Assembly (NCBI GenBank): GCA_965248035.1
Contig: OZ252054.1
Span: 1 to 64,000, forward strand
Source: BJGV01 sp964194745
GTDB taxonomy: Bacteria > Pseudomonadota > Gammaproteobacteria > Burkholderiales > Nitrosomonadaceae
DNA: 64,000 nt
Direction of reading: 5' to 3'
Made by a program: the position numbers and the translations under genes. Position 1 is the first letter of the stretch. Each line of letters begins with the position of its first letter. Shown piece after piece: positions 61,986-64,000 of this stretch. Under the pieces are notes generated by a model, which was given only the letters and a program-made list of their open reading frames with translations, had not been told where the DNA came from and did not search any database.

Positions 61986-62921
61986 TTAGTGATGAGTTGT
62001 TTGATAAGCAAGCCTCCTTCCCTTTACCCCAAGCAGTAATTTCTCTGCTCGGATAGTGTCATTAATTCCATTAGCCATCCTATTGTTATACCTAAAGTCA
62101 AATTCTGCAAGGTAACGGTTTAAATGATTATGACTACAATGCTGATAAACACCCTTCATGCCACGCTTAAAAATCGAGAAGAAGCCTTCAATGGTGTTAG
62201 TGTACAAGGTTTTATCTTTGGTGGAAACATACTCCCCAACTTTATGACGCACAAAACCGTGATCGCGAAAGTGCATTTTCACCTTGGCATATTGTCCAGC
62301 TTCATCAGTAAGGACTCTAGCTTCTTGGTCAATGTTGGCTTGGAGGATCGGGAGCAAAGTCTTTCCTTTAAGGCTATCCACAACCATGCTACGAGCGCGA
62401 CCAGAGCTACGGTCAATCAAGGACAGGACTTTGTTCTTATGCTCGTACCCGCGCCCTATTTTCTGGCCTCTAGGTTTCTTATTGAAATCGTGACCAATAA
62501 AGGTTTCATCAACCTCAACGGTTCCGCCCTTAGTTCCAAAGGTTTCAATGCCACCATCGCGCATTGCTTCACGGATACGGTGAGACATGAACCACGCGCT
62601 CTTGAGAGTAATACCAAGAGTACGGTGCAATTGGTTGGAACTGATCCCTTTCTTGCTAGAAGAAATCAGAAATATAGCTTGAAGCCACAAGCGAAGCGGA
62701 ATATGGCTGGCCTCGAAGATAGTGCCGATCTTTACAGTAAATGGTTTGCGGCAATCGTAGCACTTGTAAACACCTATGCGAGTGCTTTTACCGCCCATCT
62801 TGCTGTTGCGTTCAACGCCGCCACAATGCGGGCAGATAGCACCTTTAGGCCATATACGTTCTTCGATGAATTGGTACGCGGCTTCTTCGTTATGAAAGTG
62901 TGCTTGAGATAGAATTGACAT
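61986..62921 (-). CDS. IS1595-family (ISXO2-like) transposase
   Basis: 311 residues, intact. Zinc ribbon CPHC...CYDC, VEVDETFIGHDFNKK, RVLTDEAGQYAKVKMHF, NTIEGFFSIFKRGMKGVYQH. Same family as the other three but a different branch: VDETFIGHD replaces the VDETYVGG form. ATG 62921. Confidence 0.93.
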   Translation of the reverse strand: MSILSQAHFHNEEAAYQFIEERIWPKGAICPHCGGVERNSKMGGKSTRIGVYKCYDCRKPFTVKIGTIFEASHIPLRLWLQAIFLISSSKKGISSNQLHRTLGITLKSAWFMSHRIREAMRDGGIETFGTKGGTVEVDETFIGHDFNKKPRGQKIGRGYEHKNKVLSLIDRSSGRARSMVVDSLKGKTLLPILQANIDQEARVLTDEAGQYAKVKMHFRDHGFVRHKVGEYVSTKDKTLYTNTIEGFFSIFKRGMKGVYQHCSHNHLNRYLAEFDFRYNNRMANGINDTIRAEKLLLGVKGRRLAYQTTHH

Positions 62922-62987
62922 GACTGGCTCCTTGAATATGAGCCTAGTATGAACTTAAATATTGGGTACGTAAAGTATAATAACACC

Positions 62988-63090
62988 ATATTTTGGGGGT
63001 AAGTCAAAGAAATTGAGCCAGCTATTTATTGTCTAATACTAGGATTGGTATGGTATTAATAGCTATGGGTTCGGTTCCCGCCGCTCAAAA
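62988..63090 (+). repeat. Right half of the split D repeat
   Basis: ATATTTTGGGGGTAAGTCAA, CCAGCTATTTATTGTCTAAT, TAGGATTGGTATGGTATTAA, ending GGTTCGGTTCCCGCCGCTC. Confidence 0.8.
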
Positions 63091-63094
63091 GATT

Positions 63095-63126
63095 GAATGT
63101 CTGCTTTGTGCCAAAAGCGGAAATTC
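63095..63126 (+). repeat. A-type hairpin repeat
   Basis: GAATGTCTGCTTT, GTGCC, AAAAGCGGAAATTC; followed by a GACCCGTCACTAGGCCGGGC terminator-like hairpin. Confidence 0.85.
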
Positions 63127-63197
63127 ATATATACATAAACACTCACAAAAGACCCGTCACTAGGCCGGGCTTGATACTTTAACCATTATTCGTGATT

Positions 63198-63512
63198 CTA
63201 TTTTATATCAGAATACCTCAGTCTTTTTTTCTTAAAAAGAATTTTCACTGTTAAATAAATACCTGTGATCATGGCAATAACATTTAAGCAACCTAAGATC
63301 CAATGATTTTCTTCAAACCCACCTGTTACTGCCAAAACCCATAATAAAAATAACATTAAAAAAAGAGATATATAAAATCTCAAGGAAGAACTTTCCTTTA
63401 TTCTTTTCGATTCATAGTCAACGTAGTGAACGTATTGAAAGCCAAGTAAAATGCTCATGGCAATAAAGCAGACCAAATGAAGTACTATGAGTAAAAATGA
63501 TCCCGCATCCAT
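63198..63512 (-). CDS. Small three-helix membrane protein
   Basis: 104 residues. Helices FLLIVLHLVCFIAMSILLGF, FYISLFLMLFLLWVLAVTGG and CLNVIAMITGIYLTVKILF, basic C-terminus. Not recognised. Flanked by A hairpins. Confidence 0.65.
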   Translation of the reverse strand: MDAGSFLLIVLHLVCFIAMSILLGFQYVHYVDYESKRIKESSSLRFYISLFLMLFLLWVLAVTGGFEENHWILGCLNVIAMITGIYLTVKILFKKKRLRYSDIK

Positions 63513-63590
63513 GGGCGATCCAATACAACCACAGTTAGATATATATAACGGCTATGTATGATGGAATGCTAAGGTTATGGCACGCTCTTG

Positions 63591-63920
63591 AATATCCGCT
63601 TTGGGTCGAAAGCAGACATTCGCAGACTTTCTTTCTGAAAAATCTTTTTTCTCCAAAATTAGTGAAAGGAAAGAGGGGTAGGTAATACATTGATAGGGGA
63701 GTGAGTTAATCTAAGACTAGTGTACCCCCACTAGCTCTAATATGATTTAGTCATGGGACATGTACAGATAAATAACTAGAAAAAGATGGCAATAAGTCAT
63801 AATTAAAATACTTTAATTGTGATAAAGCTGCTGGTACATTTGTTGGTACATTGAAAATAGAAAAGATGTAGATCAGCCTGTGGTAACGGTTACAGGCTAC
63901 AATGTGATGCCCTGTCGCTC
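63591..63920 (+). repeat. Composite repeat (A + B + C end)
   Basis: TCGAAAG hairpin 63591-63622, B module (AAAGGAAAGAGGGGTAGGTA, AAGACTAGTGTACCCCCAC), TCATGGGACATG, GCTGGTACATTTGTTGGTAC, ending in a diverged ACAATGTGATGCCCTGTCGC. Same order as 28135-28530. The last 80 bases of the window show no gene. Confidence 0.75.
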
Positions 63921-64000
63921 ATACAATACAAGGAAATCCATTACGCCCGTATAAATAAACGTTCTGGTAATCACCCAAGCATAGTTGGACGTAAAGGGAG

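Larger units (their letters stand above)
60945..62987 (-). mobile_element. IS1595-family transposon 4 with hypothetical passenger
   Basis: Ends 60945-60971 (CGCGTTATTATATTTC...) and 62961-62987 (inverse GGTGTTATTATACTTT...) form a ~27-base imperfect inverted repeat. The flank ATATTTT is duplicated (60937-60943, 62988-62994). It interrupts a D-type repeat whose two halves rejoin cleanly. Contents: broken hypothetical gene on plus; transposase and small protein on minus. No restriction-modification genes. Confidence 0.85.

Noticed and set aside
14734..63622. Hairpin family as a CRISPR array or integron attC series
   Set aside because: Spacing between copies is irregular and kilobase-scale, with genes between them; no cas genes or integron integrase and no attC R-box consensus are seen.

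Overview
The window looks like a stretch of a moderately AT-rich betaproteobacterial chromosome. The polynucleotide phosphorylase, the DksA and the tRNA-Pro/Arg/His cluster at the left edge are of betaproteobacterial type by my recollection of these families. A nitrifier-like or Gallionellaceae/Nitrosomonadales-like host is possible, given the formate/nitrite-type transporter next to a cyanase, but this is a guess. Only about the first 3.2 kb is ordinary core genome. The rest is accessory DNA full of mobile-element ends, intergenic repeats, duplicated small genes and broken genes.

Layout. 1-3.2 kb: 3' part of pnp, dksA on the opposite strand, then tRNA-Pro, tRNA-Arg and tRNA-His. 3.2-6.8 kb: left end of an integrative element at tRNA-His (tyrosine recombinase, excisionase-like protein, truncated RepA-like ATPase, HTH protein, four small hairpins). 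6.8-12.0 kb: two IS1595-family transposons side by side, each carrying a methyltransferase and a restriction endonuclease behind the transposase with 4-base gene overlaps. 12-14 kb: a nuclease-like hypothetical gene and a 3' fragment of tRNA-Phe that looks like an attachment-site scar. 14.9-22 kb: response regulator, membrane histidine kinase and LysR regulator, divergent from a formate/nitrite-family channel, cyanase and an outer-membrane porin (nitrogen/cyanate locus). 22.9-36.2 kb: AhpD-like protein, a broken Fur-family regulator with a ZnuD-like TonB receptor, YSC84 lipoprotein, Vgb-like beta-propeller protein, HtrA protease and many small membrane or lipoprotein genes. 36.5-38.2 kb: PafA-type phosphatase. 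38.4-42.2 kb: a third IS1595-family transposon with restriction-modification genes plus a probable Panacea toxin-antitoxin pair. 42.5-44.1 kb: arylsulfatase. 44.7-58.3 kb: small regulator-led clusters (MarR, SRPBCC, MATE; TetR, DUF4383, AhpD-like), ceramidase, UspA, ankyrin protein, rhodanese, and a 1.15-kb two-gene duplication. 58.8-64 kb: hypothetical genes, a fourth IS1595-family element and further repeats.

Two layers of mobility stand out. (1) Four IS1595-family elements whose ends can be read directly from terminal inverted repeats; three have convincing target duplications, and three of the four carry a different type II restriction-modification operon translationally coupled to the transposase. 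(2) More than 30 copies of a short hairpin repeat (arms TGTCTGCTTT / AAAAGCGGACA), found only from 14.7 kb rightward. They are often joined to a second conserved module and to tRNA/tmRNA-3'-like attachment-site relics with paired direct repeats one helical turn apart. Hairpins bound a perfect two-gene duplication, which suggests they delimit exchangeable gene cassettes. About ten genes carry a single frameshift or stop; this may be real decay or, in part, base-calling error.
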